DNA of 64,000 nt, taken from contig CM024178.1 of assembly GCA_013433145.1 (NCBI GenBank), positions 3,068,001-3,132,000 of the forward strand, read 5' to 3'. Shown here piece by piece: positions 25,001-34,800 of the stretch. A model generated the notes under the pieces. The model was not told where the DNA came from. It did no database searches and saw only the letters and a list, made by a program, of their open reading frames with translations. Both the position numbers and the translations under genes were made by a program. Position 1 is the first letter of the stretch. Each line of letters begins with the position of its first letter. The DNA comes from Ascaris suum. Its lineage: Eukaryota; Nematoda; Chromadorea; Rhabditida; Ascarididae.

Positions 25001-28000
25001 TGTTGTAATGCTACGCTGTAGCGATTACTACCTGAACATAATGGCATTCAATAGTCATTAATATTACCTTCATCATATCCCACCCTTACCTGTCGCTTCG
25101 GTTCGAACGATATGTCCTGGTATGTCCTTCATGTCGTTTGCCTTATCTGAGGTACCCATCCCAGTCGTAGTTTCATGATAGCCTCAACTACATGGCTGAT
25201 GTTCGTGGCCAAGTTTCCTATAGTGGATTTGTGTGGTTTGTGAGTGATCATTGAGAACGATGAGTGTGCCAGATGATACACGTGAACGGATTTGTTTTTT
25301 CTTCTGCCGAGCGTTCATAGGGAGGGAGTGGGATCGATTTTTAATGGATTGATGGATCATGATCGTTACATTTATTCTAATATTTAGCAGAGATAAGCTA
25401 CGGTGTTGTTTGTTGCCTAATTACATGTCAAGCCGATATTACCGATTATATAGGGCCGGTAGGTTATGAGATATGACGCAGTGTAGAAAGCAATGCAAAA
25501 AGCAACAAAAGAAAAAGATTAGCGTGTTCTTTGAATTGATGTATTTATCGGATGGGAGGATCCACAGTGAGGGGATGAAGCTTGTCACATAGGGGAAGGA
25601 ATTGAAAGCCACCGTATTCTTTTGCTGAACAATGGAGTCTTTGATGAGGCGTTAGTTGAGCGCAACTCGCTCGTTGGTCGATTGTTGTGTGTTCACCGAT
25701 TGCATTCACTCATCCGGTTCTTTCTATGCTTTCACCTTGCCCATTCATTCTTCACCTTTTCAATATGAGTGTGCAACTTATTTTATTCTATTCGTCGAGA
25801 AGTACTTTGCTACCATTTCCAATTTTCGAAAGGGTGGAGTGAATGAGTTGGAAAACTTCGAGTTGAATTTCTATGTTTGCTGTAGAGTAAGTGTCGGAGT
25901 AACGGGCTTTATGTCTAAGAAATTCAGTGAATAAAAACATTTCTTGAGGTAGTGATGCTGATGATAATTTAATGTATCTCTTAACTTGATTATTCGAAAA
26001 ACAGTTTGAAGTATGAAATCAATTGAGCTGAGCAAATGAGCTGTTGGGTTTTTCTCACACTTTCGGCTGCATGGACATGTTGCATTAATATTCTGGTGGA
26101 GTGAGAAGAATGTTCATATTTGTTCACTGTTCAGCAGCAGAGTGCAGTGGTGGTGCCAACAACAAAAAATGCGAACGACGTCCAAAAGGAAGCAGCAAGA
26201 AATGACGGTGTTGGGACATCTGTATGCTCCGAGAAACTCACTTCGCCAATGAGTACCACCAAGGTGACGACGAGCTTAGTGATGCACGAATTTTTTTAAT
26301 GTACAGATATGAGGGAGCTCGCTCACTTCCCCAATAGTTTTACTTCTTGGGACCTGGCTTCGTAAGACCAAATTTTCTGAGTGATAAAAGTGTGATTGCT
26401 ATCACTTCCTTGTTTTTTCTATCACTATCAAATAAGGATGATATCGGACCGCAGGAAGCATGGCGGAAGTGTCCCTTGTTGAAAATAGGTTAAAATGAGG
26501 TAGTGGAAGTCGAATTCTTGACAGTATTTTTGAATTGCATGCGAGTTGATACAGTGGCTAATTATATTTGAATAAAATGCAAGTAACATTCATTTGCGGC
26601 CAATTTTAGGCTTCTAGAATAAGTAGACGAAGATGTTCGATTAAGAATGCAAAGTCCTGATATTCCTTCCTCACCGAAATTCTTTTGGAGGACATTCATT
26701 ATTTTCTGCGATCAAAGAACAAATATTGTGGGAGTTTGCATTCTTAATATTGTGGGAGCGACAAAGGTAAAAGGCTGTTAAATTACATGGAGAAAGGGTG
26801 TTTAACAACCACATAGTAAATGAATAATAACCACGTTGTATCCCAAAAGATTCTTCCTTTTAGCGAGAATCGTCCTGCTAAATTGTAAGAGAATCCCCAT
26901 TGAGTAAAGAGTTTGCAGAAAGTCGGCATGGAGGAGGAGGATACAAGAAGTCACAGGGAGGCAAAGATAGAGGTATTCAGTGAGGACGAGGAGGATTACG
27001 ACATCGGCGAAATCATCGAATCGCAAGTCACCGGTTAGTTGCTCATATCTTTCGCCAGTTGGGATTACTCAATTACGTTTGTCATTTAATCGCCCATATG
27101 AACGAATCGAAGAGAGAAATTTAATATTTCAAAGAGAATTTTGATTAAGAAAGTTCCATTTTCGAATGCAATTCGAGGGAAGGGAAGCTTACACCATTAT
27201 TCGACGCTTTCATGATCTTTATGAATTTGGCGCATTGAAAAGAAAGGCTTTTGAAATGTGCAGATTTCTTAGAGGGTTAATGAAGTCGAGCCATAATAAC
27301 CTACCTTCAGAAAATAGAATTTATAATCTTTAAATGTCAAGTGATTTTTTTTTCATCACTCCACATTCAAGTTCCAATATTGAATATCCTAAAAATATTT
27401 ACTAGCCGCTAACAATGAAAATGTTGTCTCAGAAATTGGATACGTCAACAACTTCCGCAAAAGTGATTGACGTTGAGAGCGAGGAAGAATATAAGGAAGG
27501 AATTTAATTTCAAATTAAAACTTGAAGGTTTTTCGGAGAAAAGTGAATCGTATTTTCGCTTTTTTTTTTGCAGACGAGAAGACAAGTTGGGAAAATAATT
27601 CGGGGAAAGCGATCAACGATAACGGAGGTATATCTGAAAGTGAACAACAACGCTTCTCCGAAACACATGTTGGTTTATTCCCCATTTTTACCCGCAAGTA
27701 TTTATATCTAAGATAAAACCTTTTGATTTATTGCACATTTGAACGCTCATGCAATGGAAGACGTTTCACATCAGTAAAATCGCGGGTAAAGAAGAGTTCA
27801 TATATAACGTGCTTTATGCAATTCACCTTTATAGATTTTGCCTTACGTGTATTTTTCTCTTCTTCATAGTTGTCCATGTGGAAATTAGCAAGACAAAACT
27901 TGTAAGCTCAAAGTAATGAACTTGCGAGATGCGCCTTGTTGTTCCCACTGTTGAAGGTATGGATGTGATCTCAATGTTTCCTTTTATATCATAATGCTGG

Positions 28001-31000
28001 CCATTGTTATTTTGTAAGTTGTTATGTTTTCAATACCTTCTCTTATCTTCCTAATTTCCTGTGAATCTCCTTTTCCCCACTCTCGAACTACAGAAAGGAA
28101 GGCGCATGGAGAGTTCAGCCATGAACGACATTTCTTTCTTTGACAGCGTGGGCATAGAAAAAGGAGCTCATGATACGAGTTTCAGAACTGCAGTGTCGCA
28201 GAATACAGCAATGAATATCCACCTCTACCGACAGCTGGCTGCAGCGATGTGCCTCTACGCTATTCGGCTGTTGTAAAGGGAGTGAAGCCAGCTACGAGTA
28301 CCATTAAACCATCGTTCAGTCAACTTAAAGGTGCGCTCGGTTAAATAAAAACCATATACCTCTTTGATAGTTGTACTGAGGTTATTAAGTGAATCATGTT
28401 GATTGAAATGAAACAACATTCACGTTGCGATCATTTTAAAAGAGTCTCGTAGTATATCGACAACGTTTCCGTGACAAAAATCTTTGTGCTGATAGCATTT
28501 TAAAGGCCATTTCAAAAATGCGACCGCGAATCAGGTCAGGCGTTCTAACAAATTGTCCATGTGATTACTAGGATTTATCACTGTTTTCAGTGCCATTCGA
28601 ACATTGGTTTTAAAATTGTCATCTATATCATTCTCAAGGGAGTTCATGCCAGCGTCTTCTCCCCTTCATCCTTCCCGGACCACTTCTTGCCGAAGGGAGA
28701 GGGGGTTCTTCTCCCTATGCAATTTATGGAGTGGAGGCCTCCGTTTCAAACGCTAGACTTTACACATGCCCGCAAATTCACTCAATTTTTATACGCATTG
28801 CAAAAGAGCAACATTTGATTAGGCATTTGTTCTTGAAGCGTTTGGATGATAAGAGGAAGAAAAGTAGGCGAAGAACCAGGGAAGTTCATTTTTACAAATA
28901 AGGAGAAGGAGACTTTGATGCTAGAAAGGGAAATCTACTCACTTCTGAAGGGGCCGATCGAGAGCGGGGAGAAGATACCAACCGAAATTACCACACCTGT
29001 CGAGAACTTAAAAAGTACAATTGAATTTTAGTCCCTAGCCCTTATGTTTGCCAGTCATAAATTTTCGTTAGTTTCCAATAATGGAACAATCTGGAAAACA
29101 ATAAGAAATTTTTTTTTGCATTTATGCGATAGATTTTGTTTACAGATGAGAAGGAATAGAAATTTAACATAATTTGAAATGAAAATATTTCTTTCCTCAG
29201 TTCATCGCGCTTAGATTCATTGAGGAAACGCCTAGACGAAAATAAAATATTCTTAACATAGTGGCCGATCGTTATCTCTCATATTCTTGCTAAAATCTAA
29301 GAAAATAACTCAAAATGAATAGAAGAAAATTCCCACTTGTATTGTCTCGATTTTCATCAATCTACAGCCATTTAGATATGAATTCATTGTGGAAGAATGT
29401 TTCAGTGTAGAGAGGCAGATGTAAACAACCGTTTTGCCTACTGAGAAAAACGCTGAGTTGATAATACCGGTTTATGAGATGCACCCTTTGCCACTTTTAC
29501 GAACTGAACAACCAATCTTGGACTGAAATGTTTCAAAAAAAAAGCACTGTCGTTAATCAGCAGAAGAACTAGTGAGAAGATAGCCTACTCTATGCAAATT
29601 GGGGATTATTTGCAACCGTTAAAGATAAACCAAAAAAGTCTCCCTAAAACCTAGAACATTTCTTAATGCTTGAAATCATAGAATCGATTATCAAATTAAT
29701 AATATTTTTTACTCTATTTTTTACTTTCGAATGAGTTTAAACTATTGCCGATTAAATTTCCGCTTATTTTTTTTTTATTTCCTAAATGAAATTATATATT
29801 TTTAAAAATCTACACTCACTAATAGTTATCAAAATTATTCAATTCGATTATATTCGTAAACCATTTTCAAAGTTTTCCACTTGCAATCGTTGAAATGAAA
29901 TACTCTATTCGAACTATTTATGAATTCATTTCTTATTTCTTGATATTTTAGAAATATTTCATAGTGTTTAGTGTGTCAATTATCAAGATGAGTTTTGTTT
30001 TTTTTTTTCAAATTGATTTTCAGAGGTGTTCTCTTTGCCGTTTTATTTGATGGATGCGACCTTCTGATCGCACTCTTCACTCCCGTTGATTAGCTGTGAT
30101 GTGTTGTCTTTGATTTACACGAACTACAGTCCTTCAACGAATAGCAAATGCGGCAAAGCATCACATAGAGATCTCAGGGTCATAACTTTTATACTTGAAG
30201 GAAAAATGGTGTTTGAAGGACGGGTCAGGCAGTGGGTATAATATTTCACTGGAAGAGATAATGGAAAGCAGGTTTTACAAACTGCTGAGAAGCTAAATGC
30301 GTTTTGTTGAGATCCTATTTAAGATTATACGGAAATAGATTTGCTAAAGAGTGATGCCACTGTTCAGAAAGTGTGAGCGTTCATTCGCACCGCAGTGCAT
30401 GTACATCATCATCGATGTCGACTCAGACATCTCAATGGGATGAGGTGGTCGTCGAGCGTGGTGGTAAATTCAGTAAACCGGCACCACAGTGTATTCACTG
30501 GAATAATCCGAAGCATCGACTCGATTTCCCATGTAGATTCTGGCATCCTCGTGAACAGTGTCGGTCAGTTATCGAATTCCCTTCGTTTGCTTGTTCTATC
30601 TTGATGCATTCGTTTCATTGCTTTAAAAATAGAATGAAATGTTGTCCGCAAACTACATATTGAGAATAACTTTAACAACACGGGCAATTACTCCTTTACA
30701 ATTAGAGCATTATATAGATTTTTTTTTCGAAATTGCGGAATGACAATATTGTATGGATATTATTGTCGTTTTCCACAATTTTGAAATATTATTACTGGAG
30801 AAATCCGTGATGAAAAATACATATATTATTTTAATGCATTACTATTGGAATTTTTTTGTTTAGAAATTTTATATCGTTTGTTTTGTATAAACATCATTAA
30901 ATATAGCTTTACAAATATAGTGTGAGTTTTGTTGAATTTTGAGAGCTTTACGAATGGAGACATTCAGCTGCATTTTGGTTGTCCGCTGAGAGTAATTCAC

Positions 31001-31852
31001 TAAGGCGATAGGGCATTGTGCTGAACAATACTGCATCCACAATGATCATATTTCACTTTCATGTTTATCTGTTGAAAGCAATGCATCTCTATGGAAAACC
31101 TCTTTCTTTACGCATGCATTACGCACGTTTCCTCATGGAGGCATTCTTATGGCACAATGAATGAGCGATTTCCCCCTTCTTTTCTCTATCTTCTCCCCTC
31201 TTTCCCGGTCTTCTCAAAACGTAACGGTCATGTTAATTATTAAAATAGGATAGGAAGTTGAAGATTCGCGTCCCCCCCCCCCCTGCGATATGTGAATGAT
31301 GTTTAAATTTTTTATTTTTGTGATTATAGTTACTATCCGAACTGTTCGAGTACGGCTGACGAGTGTGGATTTGCACATCCATTTTGTGCCGACTTCTGCC
31401 ATTGCCCGAAAGGGAAACGCGATCCACAAAAGAACCACCGTCTCCCAGATGACAGATATTTTGGTATGATCGCTTATATTATCATCTCTCTTCTACTACT
31501 ATTATCTCGAACAATGCTTAAATTATTATAAGTTTCATAGAATCTTTTAAGGATTTATGTGGAGGAGCGCCTGAGTGAAGCTACCGTTTCGTCGAAGGTT
31601 GTGTGATGCATCAATAATTTCTGTGCTCTAGAAAGGCTGCTGTATAAATGTGTCGCTGCCTTCTAGGTCCAGCTAAGCCCATGGCAGACATAGGATGAGA
31701 CCAGCGATATTTTTGAGTTCATTAGTGTCATTTCTTCAGTCTAGCGATATATGTTCCACATCCACTCGTATGTCATATGACACCTCATAATCTTTATGCT
31801 GTTTCCAGGTGGAGGTGACCGCGTGAAGTATGACGGTAGCAATACGCAGTGA
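7911..31852 (+). CDS. NYN/PIN-like domain plus CCCH zinc-finger protein, 16 exons
   Basis: Exons: 7911-8015, 8627-8743, 9256-9364, 9926-10086, 11347-11519, 11758-11777, 20284-20315, 23620-23756, 24178-24583, 26135-26263, 26919-27033, 27574-27668 (or to 27627), 28186-28330 (or from 28202), 30368-30563, 31330-31463, 31809-31852. All junction phases agree and the sum is 2118 bases, 705 codons plus stop. Domain order: NYN/PIN-like fold (about residues 11-125), an alpha/beta segment (128-185), Ser/Ala/Gln-rich linker (about 200-400, with Ala runs), acidic patch FSEDEEDYD, a YPPLP/YSAVV segment, then CCCH-type fingers at the C-terminus (about 590-700). The family logic suggests an RNA-binding regulator in nucleus or cytoplasm. 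The 11347-11777 and 20284-20315 joins are the weakest. The stretch could be two genes, NYN (7.9-11.8 kb) and zinc finger (23.6-31.85 kb). Upstream coding exons at 6391-7287 are possible. Confidence 0.6.
10470..10481. repeat. C12 homopolymer
   Basis: A run of twelve C in the intron after the NYN exons. Confidence 0.95.
11347..11777 (+). CDS. Exons 5-6: alpha/beta segment with a 20-base microexon
   Basis: Exon 5 (11347-11519) follows GAGTTTAG and encodes 57 codons starting ATVDYPNTAYFALGELG and ending KVIYFNERAAEAVIEL then KAFDVE. The strand-helix-strand-helix pattern resembles an RRM half, but RNP motifs are not clear. Its phase-0 entry fits the phase-0 exit of exon 4. It leaves in phase 2 at AG/GTAGGC. 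A 20-base exon (11758-11777) after a poly-T acceptor restores phase 1 and encodes PFEHLE. Exon 5 is convincing as coding; the microexon less so. Confidence 0.55.
13669..13679. repeat. G11 homopolymer
   Basis: A run of eleven G. A second purine-rich G-cluster lies at 13460-13485. Confidence 0.95.
13933..14154 (-). CDS. Possible small membrane protein ORF inside the 8.5 kb gap
   Basis: The ATG at 14154 lies three bases after a very good acceptor, a pyrimidine tract ending TCTCTCGCAG, as expected for a trans-spliced start. The ORF has 73 codons with one hydrophobic segment (SYRLLLLGGIVLQVLV) after a basic stretch, then a cysteine-containing end. No family is recognised. An overlapping frame is also open. 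No second exon was found. Confidence 0.28.
   Translation of the reverse strand: MYASSCAPTRELPRKKNHTSSYRLLLLGGIVLQVLVSKPFSAHLSVENFPIYTNYAIFCNYFPYNACSERNSL
14893..14988 (-). CDS. Possible first exon of a basic protein
   Basis: An ATG at 14988 opens 32 codons rich in Lys/Arg (MRVTYKKQNREKNFAERTHI...) and ending exactly at a consensus donor GAG/GTAAGC. Without splicing the frame continues to a stop at 14761 (75 codons). The nearest acceptor (ATTCCACAG at about 14843) would stop the frame after three codons, so the next exon is unknown. Confidence 0.3.
19261..19373. repeat. AAAT tetranucleotide array facing a TTTA array
   Basis: 19261-19344 is mostly AAAT units (interrupted by CGAG). After a short spacer, 19346-19373 is mostly TTTA units. 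The two arms are reverse complements and could fold into a long AT hairpin with a loop of about 20-25 bases. Confidence 0.8.
19861..20180. repeat. GC-rich island, possible dispersed repeat copy
   Basis: This stretch is clearly richer in G+C than its surroundings and is open in several frames on both strands: plus from 19999 to a TAG at 20173 (58 codons), and a minus frame running about 50 codons to a stop near 20080. Neither strand has proper splice borders. The block TAATTGGGCGGGGCAGCGAT near 19937 has a similar copy near 17389 (TAATTCGGTGGGGCAGCGAT). I read it as a repeat or an unannotated RNA rather than a gene. Confidence 0.4.
20284..20315 (+). CDS. Exon 7 of the NYN/CCCH gene (32 bases)
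   Basis: The acceptor is a strong pyrimidine tract ending CCCCTCTTAG and the donor is GAG/GTATGT. The phase (1 in, 0 out) links exon 6 and exon 8 without shifting the frame. It encodes (D)LAECRDISAE. It is the only exon found in a 12 kb interval, so it carries the argument that the NYN and zinc-finger halves are one gene. Confidence 0.45.
20316..23619. other. Intron or intergenic; nothing confident
   Basis: It contains a G13 tract at 20477-20489 and a purine-rich stretch at 21590-21680. On the minus strand 22854-23076 is open for 74 codons after a weak acceptor (GCATTAG) and ends in a stop. It reads like protein but has no partner exon. A CA/TG-rich patch lies at 23122-23150. Confidence 0.45.
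20477..20489. repeat. G13 homopolymer
   Basis: A run of thirteen G flanked by further G4 groups, so several tetrads could form. Confidence 0.95.
23620..24583 (+). CDS. Exons 8-9: Ser/Thr-rich then Ala/Gln-rich linker
   Basis: Exon 8 (23620-23756) follows TTTCCTAG and ends GAT CT/GTGAGC (phase 2). Exon 9 (24178-24583) follows AATTATAG, completes the split codon as CTC, and ends CATTTGGAG/GTATGT. The join reads SCQHQYIEADL then NGTHSTASLDTG. Exon 9 has Pro-rich (PLPPLNLIQQFAFPYRL) and poly-Ala segments (runs of six to eight Ala) and a Gln/His-rich end, typical of disordered linkers in RNA- or DNA-binding proteins. Antisense ORFs over the same bases are shadows. Confidence 0.7.
26135..27668 (+). 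CDS. Exons 10-12: polar and acidic linker
   Basis: Exon 10 (26135-26263) follows GTTCACTGTTCAG and encodes 43 codons from QQSAVVVPTTK to SPMSTTK at AAG/GTGACG. Exon 11 (26919-27033) follows GAGTTTGCAG and carries an acidic patch (FSEDEEDYDIGEIIES). Exon 12 starts at 27574 after a T9GCAG acceptor and reads DEKTSWENNSGKAINDNGG. It can end at 27627 (GGAG/GTATAT) or 27668 (CAT/GTTGGT). Both ends have a matching start in exon 13. All three have clear nematode splice signals. Confidence 0.68.
28186..28330 (+). CDS. Exon 13: proline-containing segment
   Basis: After GAGTTTCAG, 48 codons are open to the donor AAAG/GTGCGC (phase 0 to 1). It reads AEYSNEYPPLPTAGCSD and RYSAVVKGVKP. The frame just upstream has a TGA, so the exon must start here or at 28202. 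The ORF of 71 codons over the same bases in another frame is a shadow. Confidence 0.65.
28331..30367. other. Intron of the NYN/CCCH gene
   Basis: This is AT-rich DNA with no splice-compatible coding segment. The ORF at 28846-29031 is lysine/glutamate-rich but has no signals. Confidence 0.5.
30368..31852 (+). CDS. Exons 14-16: CCCH zinc fingers and C-terminus
   Basis: Exon 14 (30368-30563) runs from ESVSVHSHRSACTSS to FPCRFWHPREQC. Exon 15 (31330-31463) completes the Arg codon and reads YYPNCSSTADECGFAHPFC then ADFCHCPKGK and ends RYF. Exon 16 (31809-31852) adds GGGDRVKYDGSNTQ and TGA. The middle finger is a full C-X5-C-X6-C-X3-H, as in Nab2/ZC3H14 (sut-2 type) poly(A)-binding proteins. The first (C-X13-C-X3-H) lacks one cysteine of the pattern, and the third (C-X3-C-X-C-X10-H) has odd spacing. 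Phases 1-2, 2-1 and 1-stop agree. It could be part of a sut-2 homologue if the NYN half proves separate. Confidence 0.78.
31272..31283. repeat. C12 homopolymer
   Basis: A run of twelve C about 45 bases before the zinc-finger exon at 31330. Confidence 0.95.
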
Positions 31853-34800
31853 GGGAGCAACCAAGCGGGGATATTAAACCACTCGCTGCAAAGCATTCGT
31901 ACTGAAAACTCCATCCCCTCATCTCTCCCCTCTATTATATGTTTCCATCTTCGGCAGTCGGATACTCAGACGACTTCCACAAATTTTCGGATAACGGGAT
32001 ATTTTCAACACTATGAAAAAATTAATAGAAGAACATGGTTTTTTTTGTTCGATCCATCTTCACCACAATAATTGTCGCTTCACCAAGAATTTCAATTGAT
32101 TATGCATTTTTCATTTATTTTTAACGAAATAATTATGTACTACATGCAAAACTCTAATTTCTTTCATGTTCGAAATTTTGAGAGTATAATTCTCGACGAT
32201 TTTATCTTTCTTTCTACGAGTATCCGATACCGCATAAATATCAAACTTTTCATCGAAATTTTTTGCGATTTTTGGTAAGTAAGAGGATGTATGAGTTCTA
32301 ATTTAGAACGTACTGTTCTGTGCATTGCGATTGTATCGAGAAGATTTCTCACAATCAGCTCTTTAGCTTAAAAATTTCCACTAAGAGGGAACACAGAAGT
32401 CAATGTGTTTGCCGTGAACCGTCTTCTACCTATAATTTTTGCTCCCTAACAATATAATTCTGCCTAGATCATTTATTTCTTTCATCGTCACCTGTTCCCT
32501 CCCCCGTAAGAAAAAAATTGTTGGACTATATTGAAAGGCTAGTGGCTATATGATTACCTGATACTGATGATTTTGCAGGATTTTAAGCGAAAAGAGACAA
32601 AATTAGCGAAATCGACACTAAATTGTAGGGAAAAATTAGCAAAAATGTGCAAATCACACGCATTTTTGAATTTTTCAATAGCACATTACAGTAGTTTTGG
32701 TATATCCTTTGTGCGTTGCTCTGCGGTAAAGAAACTAAAATCATCTGTCAGTTCTTCAGGGTCATAATTTAAAGAAATGTTTTGGGAATCTAAATTAGCC
32801 ATTCGATATCTTCAACAATAAGCTGTAACGTAGAAATGAGGAAAACAAAAGAATCTCTCATCAATTTTTGCTTAATCCATCGTTTTATCTGTTCATTTCA
32901 AAACATAATAGAATTTTATGAATAGGAAACCTCTAACGTCCTCTCTAATTTACTCTCAAATTTAATAGACCCAACGAATACTAAGAAATGCTAATAGTAT
33001 GCAGTACTACGCAAAAAAGTTTGACAGGCTTATAGTAGTAAAAGAGGATTGTTGTTTATATAAGCGATGAGCATCGCATCGAATGTGTGCTTTCCCCTCG
33101 ATTCCTAGCCTCCACTTCCGATTCCTTATATGCGTCTTTCGTTTCTTTTCGAATGATTATTCTTGCCTCAGTTTAATGCGAAACGAATGCCTTGCAACGT
33201 TTAGCTATCATTATATTAATTTATTACATAATTTGGCGGGTGCTTCGTTTCGATATTTCTTTAAAATTGCTGGTGCCGTTTCCTTGTTTCATTCTCTTTT
33301 TGCAAATGATATACTCATATTATACACAGTGATGCAGTGATAATCCATATTGTTGTCAGCTATTGAACAGAAATTTTGAAGTTTTATTCAACTATAAAAG
33401 CATATTGCTCAAGTGCAATTACTGGAAATGGATCAGTCTTAGTACTTGAAGAACTGGAATGATATTTTACTCAAAATATGAAATTGCAGTAAGTTGAATC
33501 ATCAATCATCAAGAGAGAGAAAAGGCCCTGAACAAAGAGATATGTGATCATTTGCACAGAAAGTATTCAAATTTTAGTTGTAAGTGAATTTTTCAATCGC
33601 TCAAATGAATAATTCAAGAAGAGATAATGCTGTATCACTGTTAGAAGTCATTTATTGAAAATCCCGTTGAGCAGAGAGTATTTCATTTCACATATATGAC
33701 GTCTTTTTTTTGGTACTTTTATGGCGTCTTTTATCTTTTTTTTCTCTGTCCTCTCCGCCCTTATCAGCGGCCGAATTCAGCAAATCTGTGATGTTTGTGT
33801 ACAGTGGTCTTAAGAAGATTTCGAATATATATATAAGTCTAATATTTAAATGTTTTCAGCGTTGTTCGCTTTATTTATTTGCATTAATAATCCGCGTATA
33901 TGTAAATGTTTTGGCTCACCACAAGTGCCTTACGGTTGTCTATTATAGAAGCAGTTTTTCGTTCACGCCTACCATTGTTTTCTTGATAGTACCTTGTGGC
34001 AGTATGGCTCTTATGTGTTTATAATCGAAGCTGGTTTGTGTTTCCATTTTAATTCCCTCTGTAAAGACATTTTATGATAGGTGTGTAATTCGTTACTTCA
34101 ACATATCTCTTCGACAGGTTCAATGGCGATTTTAAGTGGTATCCAAGACTGGATAATAACACAGTTGCAATCAGTGCTATTTCTATACGATCGTTCTCAA
34201 AAATGTGATACTGCTGATAACAACTAAACTATATTATGTGTATCCTTACTTGAAATAGTCCACAATGAGTGATTCTTTTTATGGCATATCCCAGTCATGC
34301 CATATTTTACTCCCGAAAAGGATTTTACTGGATGAATGCTGATGCTCAAAACAATTAAGAGCACCCAAAAAATAAAATAATTTGTCTGTGTATTAGTGGT
34401 AGAGGAGTGACGGACGACGGATTAATGAAAAAACGAGGGCTTAGCGACAAGCTACGTTCGCACTACAAGCATGAGCTAAACGAACTTTCCAGCCGATTAA
34501 ACTTGAATTACATCAAAGCAGCGGGCGACTGCGTACATGAAAAAAAGCAAGAATAAAATTGAATACCTTCATCAACAAGTCAATGTTTAATTGAACGAAG
34601 GAAATTGATCGAAGGTCTTATCAGAAAGGCTTCTGATTCTTTCAACACTAAAACAAGCGTTATTTCTATGAAGGTTCATTGCTGCGCAGAAAATCCCCAG
34701 TCACGTATTGAACTTCTGCTAGAAATAGTCTGAGTGAAGGTAAAATGAGATGTAAAGAAGCAATCCTCAAAACGTAAGGGGAGAGGAAGGTAAGCGCGAT

